Shown here: piece after piece, positions 20,270 through 29,658 of the stretch
Numbering within the stretch: the first letter of the stretch is position 1
How the letters are laid out: the number at the start of each line of letters is the position of its first letter
Translations under genes and position numbers: made by a program
The notes under the pieces: generated by a model
Seen by the model: the letters and a program-made list of their open reading frames with translations, nothing else
Databases searched by the model: none
Told to the model about the DNA's origin: nothing
Assembly (NCBI GenBank): GCA_028753945.1
Contig: JAPNXP010000001.1
Span: 1,602,501-1,666,500, forward strand
Reading direction: 5' to 3'
Origin: Hexactinellida sp. DTS-2022
Lineage: Eukaryota > Porifera > Hexactinellida
DNA length: 64,000 nucleotides

Positions 20270-20789
20270 AGTAAGTGGCTTAGAAATTAGTATGTATCTC
20301 AAATATAAGTGTCACTAAGTGTCTCTTTAACAACAAACAGCCCTTATTTGCAAGTACATATGTAGTTAATTCTAAATTCGTATTCAGCATATGCAATTAC
20401 TTAAAATAACCATCTAAAGCTAGTCTCTAGGCCGGTAAATTCTAATATTTTACAAACTTGTTTACCTATATTGTCAATAACAACAACAAATAGACATAAT
20501 ATAAATTTGTGAGTGTCAAATTCGTATTCAGCATACTTGTTTACCTAGTATTATCATTTGGAAGTGAACAAATAGCGGGATTAGATCTGGATATAATTAA
20601 TTTTTAACAACCCATAATATTTATTCAAACATTTTCTATATAAGAATTACTCAATCTCGCCTGGTACTCAATCTCGACTAGGCGAGAATGAGTTTCAGGC
20701 GAGATTGAGACTCAATCTCGCCTGGTACTCAATTTCGCCTACAACATATACACGACGATCCGAGTTGGCACTCCTCGCGCTTAAAATTA

Positions 20790-21461
20790 AATTCATTATT
20801 TATTTATTCTTTAAATTTCTGCAGGGCTCCATACTGCTCCTACATCTCTTGACAGGTGTGCAGTGTTTAGGATGTTGAGGCTCCTTCGATCGCTATCCGT
20901 TGTAGCAGTGCTGCAGGTGTTTACACACTACGTTATTAGCTGTTATCCAAGTCCCTCGTGCTCCTATAGCAACCACATTAATTTAATGACTTCCCAGGAA
21001 ATAGTTCGCTTAACCTAGCAGCTTGACTCTTATAGTAGGCTACTTTACCTGACACTGCCTTTTCCAGTCGTCTAACTGTATCGTCGAAAGGAATGCAGAC
21101 GTCAAGTACGTTAACTACGTTATTCTTAATTGCTACTATATCCTGTCGAAACATTCCTGAATGCGAACTAAAGGAGAAATTTCCTTCTCGGCTAGATTTA
21201 CATCCATCCCAGATTGTACTCTGTTGTGGAACAATTCCAATGCCATGCTATCTAATCTATCAAATAATTCTTACAATATCAGGTTAAAGAGAATAGGTGA
21301 CAGAGACAACCTTGTTTTACTCCTCTATTGATTAATAGTTTACCTTTCAAAGCTGTCTGTTGTTTGCTTTTATCAAACTTCCTCTCTCGCCTACTTCCAC
21401 TCCGAAGAACTCCCAAGTTATTTCCTGGGAATCATAGCTCAAAGTCTCTCTATTTAACTCT
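20790..21461 (-). pseudogene. R2-like fragment: part of RT fused to C-terminal domain
   Basis: The minus strand from about 21,170 reads MFRQDIVAIKNNVVNVLDVC, then IPFDDTVRRLEKAVSGKVAY, matching YRPDIVAKKGNAVKVIDVCV and the following part of the longest copy (endonuclease PD...D region). 21,230-21,440 matches the RT motif B/C neighbourhood at the DNA level. Much of the middle is deleted, and the piece ends against 28S DNA at 21,462. Confidence 0.7.
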
Positions 21462-21530
21462 CTTAAGTGATTCATAGTTACTCCCACCATTTACCAGCGT
21501 GGATGAATTTCCTCACTTTGACATTCAGAG
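21462..21530 (-). rRNA. 28S rRNA gene fragment, upstream side of the R2 site
   Basis: The reverse complement starts ctctgaatgtcaaagtgagg and ends in gggagtaactatgaatcact and taag. It is fused at 21,530/21,531 to downstream-side 28S sequence. Confidence 0.9.
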
Positions 21531-21551
21531 CTTCTTTCCCCGCTGATTCCG

Positions 21552-21601
<50 letters not shown>

Positions 21602-21602
21602 T

Positions 21603-21636
<34 letters not shown>

Positions 21637-21660
21637 GTTAGATGACGAGGCATTTGACTA
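21531..21660 (-). rRNA. 28S rRNA gene fragment, downstream side of the R2 site
   Basis: The reverse complement begins tagtcaaatgcctcgtcatc, directly after the R2 3' end, and runs through gcgaaaccacagccaaggga to cggaatcagcggggaaagaa and g. It is 130 nt of 28S in native order. The 21,660/21,661 edge is the exact R2 site. Confidence 0.92.
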
Positions 21661-24600
21661 GATAGTTTAATATCTCACTCATGTGATTAATGTTGTACAG
21701 GTAAATAGGACCTTGGGGGCCCTTCCAGCAAGTATGCAATATGCTTGGGCTATTGCCAGCCCCCAAGATACCCTTAACTTAAAATTACGAATATTTTACA
21801 AGGAGCCCGAGTGAGCAGCTCACGTGTATCGCGGATTTATCTGTTTGATCCAATGTTCTGCCTCCTCTTCCTTCTATCTTGTCGCTTCAAATCAGCACCT
21901 TTGACGATGTCGATAGTACCTTCTATTGCGATCACTTGTAACAGTTCTTGCAATCTCTTTTTTATTCTAAACGCCTTACAAACTCTATTGTTTGCTACTG
22001 TCCAACCTCCCCTGGCCCCAACTGCTAGTCCATAAAAATCGATCTCGGACCCGGGGAATCGGTTCTTGAAGTCGTCTACCTTGCTACTGTAATAATCCAC
22101 TTTGCCTTTTACTGCCTCTTCCATTCTTAAGTGAATCATCGAAGGGTACACATACATCTATTACTTTCACAGCATTACCTTTCTTCGCTACAATGTCAGG
22201 TCTGTAGATTCCACTAGTAGTATGCAGTACGTACTCTTGCACAACCTCGTAACCAATATTTGACATGTGATTGGCAACTACTCTTTTGATTCTGTCGTGT
22301 CTCACGATTCGTCTGGCCTTTAGAATCTCAGACGAACATTTTTGAGTTAAATGTGCAAGTGTCTCTCTAAAGTAACCACAGTGTCTACAATGCACGTCCA
22401 TCTCAGGATGTATTCTCTTTAACAATGACCTAGTGGGCACCTGAAGTGTTCTCAACAGTATAGCGTTGATGAAGTTGCTATCTTTCAAATCGTGCCTTGC
22501 TGTTTTCGCTAATAGCCATGAGTTTCCACTTGTAATAAACGCTGAAGCACCTATTCCTTGTGCCGTACTCTTGAAATGTGCTAAGCGGTTACTGGCCGTT
22601 TTTCCCCGATGTTGAGCACGTTCGTTCTCCGTCTCAATTAATAATGTCTTTGTTTGCATCCTCAGCTTTGTCAATGCTCTAAACCAACCACTCCTAGATA
22701 TTAGGTCTCGAATTACAGCGTCGTTGTTGCTAGATAACTTTTCCAGAATACCTATTCGGTTCAGTGTGACACATCCTAAGACATTTGGGATACCCAATCC
22801 TCCTAGCTTTACTGGTAGGTATAGGAAGTCGTCACAGGTCGGATTCGGAATGTTTAACAGTTGTTTTATCTCAAGTCTCACGATTTTATCTATCTTCCTC
22901 AATTCAAGAAGGCCACACTTAGAGTGTGTTATCCGATATAGCACTTTCGGGATAATGTATTCTTTAATTATCATTAGTTTCCTCTTGGGCTTAATGCGAC
23001 AACTTCCCACTTTCTCTAAGATTGTTTTGACCCAATCGCTTGTGTGTTTTTCCAGTCCCATTCCGTCATAATACGTTAATACGTACCTAGGTGCATCTTC
23101 TCGTCGGGAGATCGTGGGAATACTGCCGCCCTGAATGGAGAAGTAGCTATCAGGAGACTGGTAATACATTTTTGTTGTGCGTCGTATCTACATGAAAGCG
23201 CAACACATTTAGCCGGGTTAAATATCATTGAGCGTTGTCTAAAGAATGCTTCGGTTTCCCTCAGTAAGAGGTTCATTCCGGGCAAGCTATCAGCAAGGAG
23301 AACTAGATCGTCGGCAAAACCTATTGATGGTAAACGCGTACGCGCGTGTTCGAATCAATTCCCATTTTTGCTCCGATACCGCAGTTATCCAACCTATCAA
23401 ATAACTCGTCCAAGATTAGATTAAAAAGAACCGGAGACAAGGGGCAGCCCTGTTTTACGCCCTTGTTGAAGGGAATAGGATCAGTTAGCACTTCCTTTGT
23501 AAACCCAATTTGGGTTGTCGCGCGATCGTAGATATCTTGGATCACAGCTGTGAATATATCCGGTGTCACCACTCGCTCAAACGATCTCCAGATAGATTTA
23601 TGCGACACTGAATCAAAAGCTTTAGACAAATCTAATAGCACAACATGTAGGCCTTTATTTTCTTGTCTATGTGTCGTTATTACGGAATCGAGGAGAACGA
23701 TGTTTTTCTCTGTTCCGGATCCTGGTCTGAAAGCACCTTGTTTCTCGTTCCATTGAATAGAAGCATTCAACCTTCGAGCTAGTATTTTTGCGTACAATCT
23801 CATCAAAACGTTTCCTATTGTAACAGGACGCCAGTTATTCGGGTTTTCAGTATCCTCAGGTTTCTTGAATAGCAGCTTGGTCCAACACTCTTTCGAGTCG
23901 GGAACTTTTTGACAGATTAACCAAGTGTTAAACAAGATGGACAGATGTAACACTGGATCCTTTTAACCTTGAAAACGCTGATCGTATCTAAGCCAGCTGC
24001 AGACTTATTATTGGTGCTATCAAGGGCTCTCTTAACTTCGTCTTCTGGTATCCATGCCACTAGCAACTCATTATTCCTCATGGGTTTTTCACGGAACTCT
24101 TCCTGGTCTTCCCCTGACTCCGATCCAAACCGCTTTGTATAGAGCTCGTATATATTTTCCAATGATGGTTTTGGACAGTCCTCGGGTAGCCCACTTAGAA
24201 GTTGTTGCACGAATTGCGCAGGATTTTTATCAAAAGCACAATTTCTCAATTCGGCTTTCTTGGATCTCTCTAGTTGCCTCTTTTTTCTCTGAGAGACGAA
24301 TTCTGTAGCTGGGTCGTTTGTGGAGTTACACCTTGTCTTTTTAACGAAGCACTTCGGGTTTAATGCATGGAAAGGGCGAATTGGGTGTCTACAGTTTTCT
24401 TCGCTGTAACTCTGCCTTCGAAGTAGTCAACTAATGGGTTACACAATTCATGCTCAAGTGTCTCAAATGCTTTCCTAAAAAGTAGCCTGTTAGTCACTGT
24501 TAAGTCATCTGAGGCAATAGTATTCCATAATGAGGTAATATCTAAGCTTCTGGGCGTAGAATGGAGTAGAGGATCGCCTCGGTTCCCGTTCTCGAATGTA

Positions 24601-25524
24601 TTCAACTGGTCGCATATTGACAATATGCTGTTATCTGGACTGGGGTTCTCCACTAGGGTCTGCTGTTCAATGTTAGGTGAATCACAGTTGAGCTCGTCCT
24701 GTAACTTTGACAGAATCGACTTATAGGCTCCACCCTTTACGTCTACATTTGACAGCATCTTTTGTTCTATTGCTGAATAAACCAGTTGCATAGATTATGT
24801 CGTTTATGAATCTCTCGTCTGCGTATTGTATGATACCTCTAATTTGGCTAGAATCATGTCCTCCTCTGGAGACCATTTCGTAGTTTTACGTACGTCTTTC
24901 TGACTTTGGGAAGCTTGATACTGCACGGGGTGGGCAGATTTTTCGTGGATTGATAACCCCCTTTTTGAACCAAAAGATCTGCCGCAACTACAACTGAATG
25001 GCAATGTTGTAGCTTGGCCAACGCGAACGGGCTGAGTAGTTGGAGAATTTGAATTCAGGTGCAGTCTAATCTCTGTACCAGAAATAGACGTGTTAGTTCT
25101 GGATAAATTTAAACACCCGGAGCATCTTCCATAATGGGAAGCAACAGCATACTTCGAATCATATTGTTTGTCGCACTTTCCGCAGAGAAACACTACTGTA
25201 CGAATACCATGAATTGTTAAGTGGTGTTTAATCTCCTTGTTAGTCACACCTGTAAACTTGCAGATAGAACAAGAAAAGAGGTATGGTTGAAAATATCGAG
25301 TCAGATACTGATTTGTTGTCGGTGTTGAGGAAACTGTTGTTGGCGTAGGGATCGAGTTAAGGACTGAGCTAGGAGAACCTGATGTTCCCGCCATATTACT
25401 CAGGTCTAGGAATGTCCAAAAAGGTATCTCTTGATATTTCTTGATAATAAATCTAGAAACAATAAAGAATCCAGCACAAGCCAAGTGGGGAATAAGGCAC
25501 TTCGAATAATCAACAGGAGACGTC
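21661..25524 (-). pseudogene. Near full-length R2-like retrotransposon, frameshifted
   Basis: Length 3.86 kb, flanked on both sides by 28S DNA in the orientation of a true R2 insertion. In coding order: three C2H2-type fingers (FSCSICKF, FLCGKCDKQ, LPFSCSCGRSFGSKRG) and Myb (WSPEEDMILAKLEV) at 25,484-24,804; a linker; RT with NNWRPVTIGNVLMRLYAKIL, LDLSKAFDSVSHKS, GVKQGCPLSPVLFN and FADDLVLLAD between 23,953 and 23,260; the thumb; zinc knuckle CRHCGYFRETLAHLTQKC near 22,400; and endonuclease YRPDIV...VIDVCVPFDD near 22,180. At least seven frame changes, including one just before FADD, make it inactive. Three fingers plus Myb suit R2 clade A-like elements. The 3' UTR has a hairpin, cttgggggc with gcccccaag (21,712-21,767). 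Other R2 pieces here are diverged relatives. Confidence 0.88.
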
Positions 25525-25571
25525 TATAGTTACTCCCGCCGTTTACCCGCGCTTAGATGAATTTCTTCACT

Positions 25572-25605
<34 letters not shown>

Positions 25606-25705
25606 CGTCAACACCGATCACGGCCATCGCAATGCTTTGTTTTAATTAAACAGTCGGATTCCCCCGATTCGTTCCAGTTCTAAGTTGGCTGTTAAATGTA
25701 GGCCG
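25525..25705 (-). rRNA. 28S rRNA gene fragment, upstream side of the R2 site (about 180 bp)
   Basis: The reverse complement begins tcggcctacatttaacagcc, passes gaatccgactgtttaattaa and gcaatgtgatttctgcccag, and ends ggcgggagtaactata. About 13 nt up to the canonical cut are missing at the R2 5' junction. It is the best preserved 28S piece here. Confidence 0.93.
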
Positions 25706-25884
25706 ATGAACCAGCCAGCCAGCCAACCCCCCCCGAGAGAGGGGCCAACCAGCCAACCAGCCTAAAGCTACGAGCGCCCACGCCCATGCCATCAATATTT
25801 TAACCAGCCAGGTAGTTGGCAGCCGAGTTCTCTTTAATAGACTACAATAATAAACTATACTACAAAAACTAAATTATTTATAAC
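25706..25884. other. Short spacer with ccagccaacc repeats
   Basis: Contains repeated ccagcc/ccaacc units flanking a run of c. Similar, shorter units follow the 28S fragments at 12,160 and 15,962, so the sequence upstream of the 28S piece is shared between copies. Confidence 0.5.
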
Positions 25885-26472
25885 TTATAAGAGAGTCCCA
25901 TCTAGTGCGGTTATGCGGATTTGAAGCGCTTGTAGCTTTCGCTCCAGATACTCGGACCTCTCATAAATCTCTCCTGCCCTCCTTCGCCACCTTTCCTCCC
26001 TCATCTCGGACTCTAACGTCCTTCTTTCCCACCCCTCCCTCTCCTCGGTCTCCATAATTTTTATTTCCCGCACCCTCTCCCTCTCCTCGGCCTCCATAAT
26101 TTTTATTTCCCGCACCCTCTCCCTCTCCTCGGCCTCCATAATTTTTACTTGTCGCTTCCTATCCCTCTCCTCCAGTTCAATAATTTTTATTTCCCACTTC
26201 CTATCCCTCTCCTCCAGTTCTATAATTCTTATTTCCCACACCCTCTCCCTTTCAACGTGGTAATCCAGTTTCTGCATTAGCCGCGCTTCCCTAGCCCTTG
26301 CTGCAGTCTCCCATCTCCAAGCGGAATTTTCCCTCCCAATTGCCCTCTGTTCCCTTTCTTGGGACTCCCTTTCCTGTCTCTTCGACTCTTTCATTTGCCG
26401 TTTCATCTCCCTGTACATTTGCACTCGGATCCTGGACTCCTGGTCGGGATCTGATCGAAGATTTTCTAACAA
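25885..26472 (-). CDS. Coiled-coil protein with 14-residue tandem repeats, unknown
   Basis: A 195-codon frame starting MLENLRSDPDQE. Almost all of it is charged helix. Residues about 70-150 are roughly five tandem 14-residue (42-bp) repeats of the type EIKIMEAEERERVR, flanked by RQMKESKRQERES-like and MREERWRRRAGEIYER segments. There is no catalytic or DNA-binding motif. Its start and upstream region recur, broken, at 12,780-12,841 and 14,840-15,120, so it belongs to a duplicated and possibly mobile segment. Function unknown. Low-complexity repeats can keep a frame open by chance, so coding status is uncertain. Confidence 0.45.
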   Translation of the reverse strand: MLENLRSDPDQESRIRVQMYREMKRQMKESKRQERESQEREQRAIGRENSAWRWETAARAREARLMQKLDYHVERERVWEIRIIELEERDRKWEIKIIELEERDRKRQVKIMEAEERERVREIKIMEAEERERVREIKIMETEEREGWERRTLESEMREERWRRRAGEIYERSEYLERKLQALQIRITALDGTLL

Positions 26473-26678
26473 TCGATCCTGATCCTTTTTCTGGTTTTAA
26501 ATACGAATCTGGATGGCTTTACAGTTTTCTGCAGTCTAAAAGAATATTTATTTTTAACAAGGAAGTGTATTATTGTAATTTAGTTATTACTTTACAGGGA
26601 CATTTACTATATTTTGTATCTGTTCTAGACTTATTTTTGCCAATTATTTTTATGTTATTTAATTTTAGAGATATCTTA

Positions 26679-26834
26679 TATGTAGACCCTACTAGACCGT
26701 CTATTTCTAGACCAGGTTTTCTTACATATACATTAGTATTACCCATAAAAAGCAGGGCAAGTGGTCTACAGAATGTATAGACGGTCTACAAATTTTTGGC
26801 TTATTTGTATGGGCTTTTATAGACCGTCTACATA
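26679..26834. mobile_element. MITE (tagaccgtcta family)
   Basis: Ends atgtagaccctac and gaccgtctacat are near inverted repeats, and the motif tagaccgtcta recurs about four times. The paralogous segment at 14,990-15,030 lacks it, which supports insertion. Confidence 0.7.
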
Positions 26835-27393
26835 TAAGGATGCTCTTAATTTTAATATCTTTATAGTTTTCCAATAGTTTGCCCTTGAGACGAACTGTTT
26901 CCCATGATTGTTTGATAGTGCCCTAGTTACTTAATTATCACGTTTTTGTCCTCTGTAACCAATGATACATGTTAACTGCATGCTGCACATTGGTCAACAC
27001 AAGTTTGTTTCGGATTATCGGAGTCTCGTATTATAGAGGCCGACTTGCCGATAGAAAATGTATTACTTCACTAATTGGAACAGATTTTTTTTGAATCGGA
27101 TTAGCGAAGGATGTACTGTAGTACCAAAAGCAAACATTATGACTTTATTCACAACAATTACGTATTTATCAAAAAACAGTCACAAATTATGTATTTCCTC
27201 AGCGAATCATAAAACTATGCCGTCATCAAATCATGAGATGCCTCCAGCCCTTTCGTGTGGAGCTGAAGCAGTATTATTATTTTTATTTTAAAAACTCTGA
27301 CCGTAGCTCTGACCTAATTCATCGATCATCTGAATTATTGCCTTATTTTATTGATTTATTGCAAATTCCAACATAACATTCCTGTTGCTAGCA
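26835..27393. other. Intergenic upstream of CCT4, one degenerate MITE
   Basis: 27,004-27,120 shows MITE-like ends (ttcggattatcgg and cggattagcgaaggatgtac followed by tgta). No gene is seen. Confidence 0.4.
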
Positions 27394-29106
27394 ATGAGTG
27401 GGACACCTTTTTTCACCTCAGGGAAAGAACAGGCATTCCAAGGCAAAGAGAAGCCAGCTGATGTTCGTAACAGCAACATTATAGCAGCTAAAGCAGTGGC
27501 AGATGCTATTCGCACTAGTCTCGGTCCCAGAGGCATGGACAAGATGATCCAAGCCTCGAAAGGAGAAGTGACGATCACAAACGACGGCGCCACCATCCTC
27601 AAGCAGATGCAAGTGATACATCCGGCCGCGCAGATGCTGGTGGAGCTGGCCAAGGCTCAGGATGTGGAGGCTGGAGACGGCACCACCACTGTGGTTATTC
27701 TGGCCGGCAGCTTGCTGTCAGTGACCCAGTCCCTCCTCTCCAAGGGCATCCACCCCACCTCCATATCTGAGAGCTTCCAGACCGCAGCGGTCAAGAGTCT
27801 GGAGTACCTGGACGAGCTGGCTATTCAAGTGGACCTGACAGACAAAGCTACTCTCATAAAAATCGCCGCCACCTCCCTCAGCTCTAAGGTGGTGTCCGAG
27901 TTCAGTGGCCTACTCGCGCCCATCACAGTGGAGGCAGTGCTCAAGTGCATCGACATAGCCACATCCACTAACGTGGACCTCAAAGACATAAAGGTGTCTA
28001 TAGCTATACACTGTGACATACTGACTGTCTGCTAGGATATCATACTAATAGGAATAATATTATTATTATTATTATTATTATTTATGCAATTTCTGTTGCA
28101 GGTAATAACGAAGCTGGGAGGCACCCTGGAGGACACGGAGCTGGTCGAGGGAGTCGTGTTTGACAAGAAAGCGAGCCACGCGGCCGGAAGTGTTCTGGCA
28201 GTAGACAAGGCTAAGATCGGTCTGATCCAGTTCTGCATCTCGCTGCCTAAAACGGACATGGAGAACCAGGTGATAGTGAGTGACTACACGCAGATGGACC
28301 GCATCCTGCGGGAGGAGCGGAACTACATTCTGGAGATCTGCAAGCAGATCAAGAAGGCCGGCTGCAACGTGCTGCTCATCCAGAAGAGCATCCTCAGAGA
28401 CGCGACGAACGAGCTGGCCCTGCACTACCTGGCCAAGATGAAGGTCATGGTGGTGAGGGACATAGAGAGAGAGGACATTGAGTTCATCTGCAAGAGCCTG
28501 GGCTGTAGGCCCATCGCCTCCCTCGACCACTTCCTGCCCGAGTGTCTCTCCAGCGCCGAGCGGGTCGAGGAGGTGTCGGTCGGTGGCAGCAAGATCGTGA
28601 AGGTGACCGGTCCGGCCATCGGCCAGAAGACGGTCTCCATCCTGGTGCGCGGCTCGAACAAGCTCATCCTGGACGAGGCCGACCGGTCCATCCACGACGC
28701 GCTCTGCGTGCTGCGCTGTCTCGTGAAGAAGCGCGCGCTGGTGCCGGGGGGCGGGGCGCCCGAGATCCACGTGGCGCTGCGCCTGCAGGAGCACGCGCGC
28801 ACGCTGCGCGGCATGGACGCCTACTGCTGCAAGGCGTTCGCAGACGCGCTGGAGATAATCCCATTCACCCTCGCGGAGAACGCGGGACTGAGTCCGATCG
28901 CCATCGTGACGGAGCTGCGCAACAGACACGCGCGCGGAGAGCACGGCTGCGGCATCAACGTGCGCAAGGGACAGGTGGGGGACATGCGAGAGGAACAGGT
29001 GGTGCAGCCTCTGCTGGTGACCTCCAGCGCCATCAGTCTGGCGGCCGAGACCGTGAGGAGCATCCTCAAGATTGATGACATCTTGAACGCACAGCATCAC
29101 GTGTAG
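27394..29106 (+). CDS. CCT4: T-complex protein 1 subunit delta (CCT4)
   Basis: A subunit of the cytosolic TRiC/CCT chaperonin, which folds actin, tubulin and WD40 proteins in an ATP-driven double ring. Two exons, 27,394-27,993 and 28,102-29,106, join in phase 0 (ATAAAG|gtgtct...ttgcag|GTAATAACG) to give 534 residues; human CCT4 has 539. Visible signatures: [27 protein letters not shown] and [13 protein letters not shown] (ATP site) near the N-terminus, [15 protein letters not shown] and [11 protein letters not shown] in the apical region, and [19 protein letters not shown] and TETVRSIL-type RSILKIDD at the end. The start is the ATG of MSGTPFF; the longer frame begins at a TTG. The 108-bp intron contains a (att)n microsatellite. 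Exon 2 is very GC-rich at third positions, unlike nearby AT-rich DNA, which explains the long antisense open frame. Confidence 0.96.
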
Positions 29107-29379
29107 TCTAGTGGACTGATTTAGGAAATTGTGTGTTAGAGATTAGTTATTCTATAAGTATAGATTAGAAAGTGCCTGTTATTCGATGGTGGCATATTTG
29201 AGATAACTTATAGAGTTCAAAACACCAAAAGCACTAAGCACTTAATGATTACATGAACTCATCCGGTTAGTACGCTACCTTAGACTTTGTACAGTATAAT
29301 ACTGCTATCCATGTTCTCACTCATTCCAAGCATTTGGATTTGAGCACTACTCCAAATAACTATTTTATTCAGCTTGAAA
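29107..29379. other. Short intergenic spacer after CCT4
   Basis: AT-rich, no repeats or genes seen. No clear AATAAA in the first 250 bp. Confidence 0.4.
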
Positions 29380-29530
29380 CAGTGGAAGCCGCTTAATCGG
29401 GACGCCTCGGGAGTAGGCATTTAGTCCCGTTTATCCGGTTCCCCCGATTAACCGATACACATTATACTATTATATACCCGACTAACCGAATTTACCGATT
29501 AACCGTCTCCCGATTAAGCGACTTCCACTG
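29380..29530. mobile_element. MITE (ccgcttaatcggga family)
   Basis: Ends CAGTGGAAGCCGCTTAATCG and its reverse complement (cgattaagcgacttccactg). TA follows on the right. The phrase ccgattaaccg recurs inside. It lies between CCT4 and the WD40 gene. Confidence 0.85.
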
Positions 29531-29658
29531 TATAACCAGATTCAACATTCTACATACATCAACTCCGCTTTAGTAACTGTGTTCGTACTAACGAGAGTCT
29601 ACATATGCAGTAGGTTCACTGGACTGATACAATAGCAATAGTATCTACGCTCCCATTA

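Larger units (their letters stand above)
16127..20740. mobile_element. 4.6-kb non-autonomous element with long terminal inverted repeats
   Basis: The left end aggcgaaattgagtaccagg and the right end are reverse complements. The arms remain alignable for about 400 bp (left 16,127-16,826 including a MITE and a roughly 100-bp extra piece; right 20,329-20,740). The tips hold several copies of gcgagattgagt in both orientations, so each tip can fold on itself. The 3.5-kb interior has no frame resembling a transposase. Several MITEs have inserted. Similarity of the two arms may reach a few bases further out (gtatatgt), so the exact ends and target duplication are uncertain. It splits the R2 graveyard. 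Confidence 0.8.

Noticed and set aside
21661-25524. An active R2 element
   Set aside because: At least seven frame changes, including one next to the FADD catalytic motif.
7942-25705. A functional rDNA unit
   Set aside because: Only about 200-300 bp around the R2 site are represented, with deletions and substitutions; no 18S, 5.8S or other 28S sequence.
28078-29100. 340-codon antisense frame over CCT4 exon 2
   Set aside because: It is the exact shadow of CCT4 caused by GC-rich third positions; no domain, and CCT4 is unambiguous.
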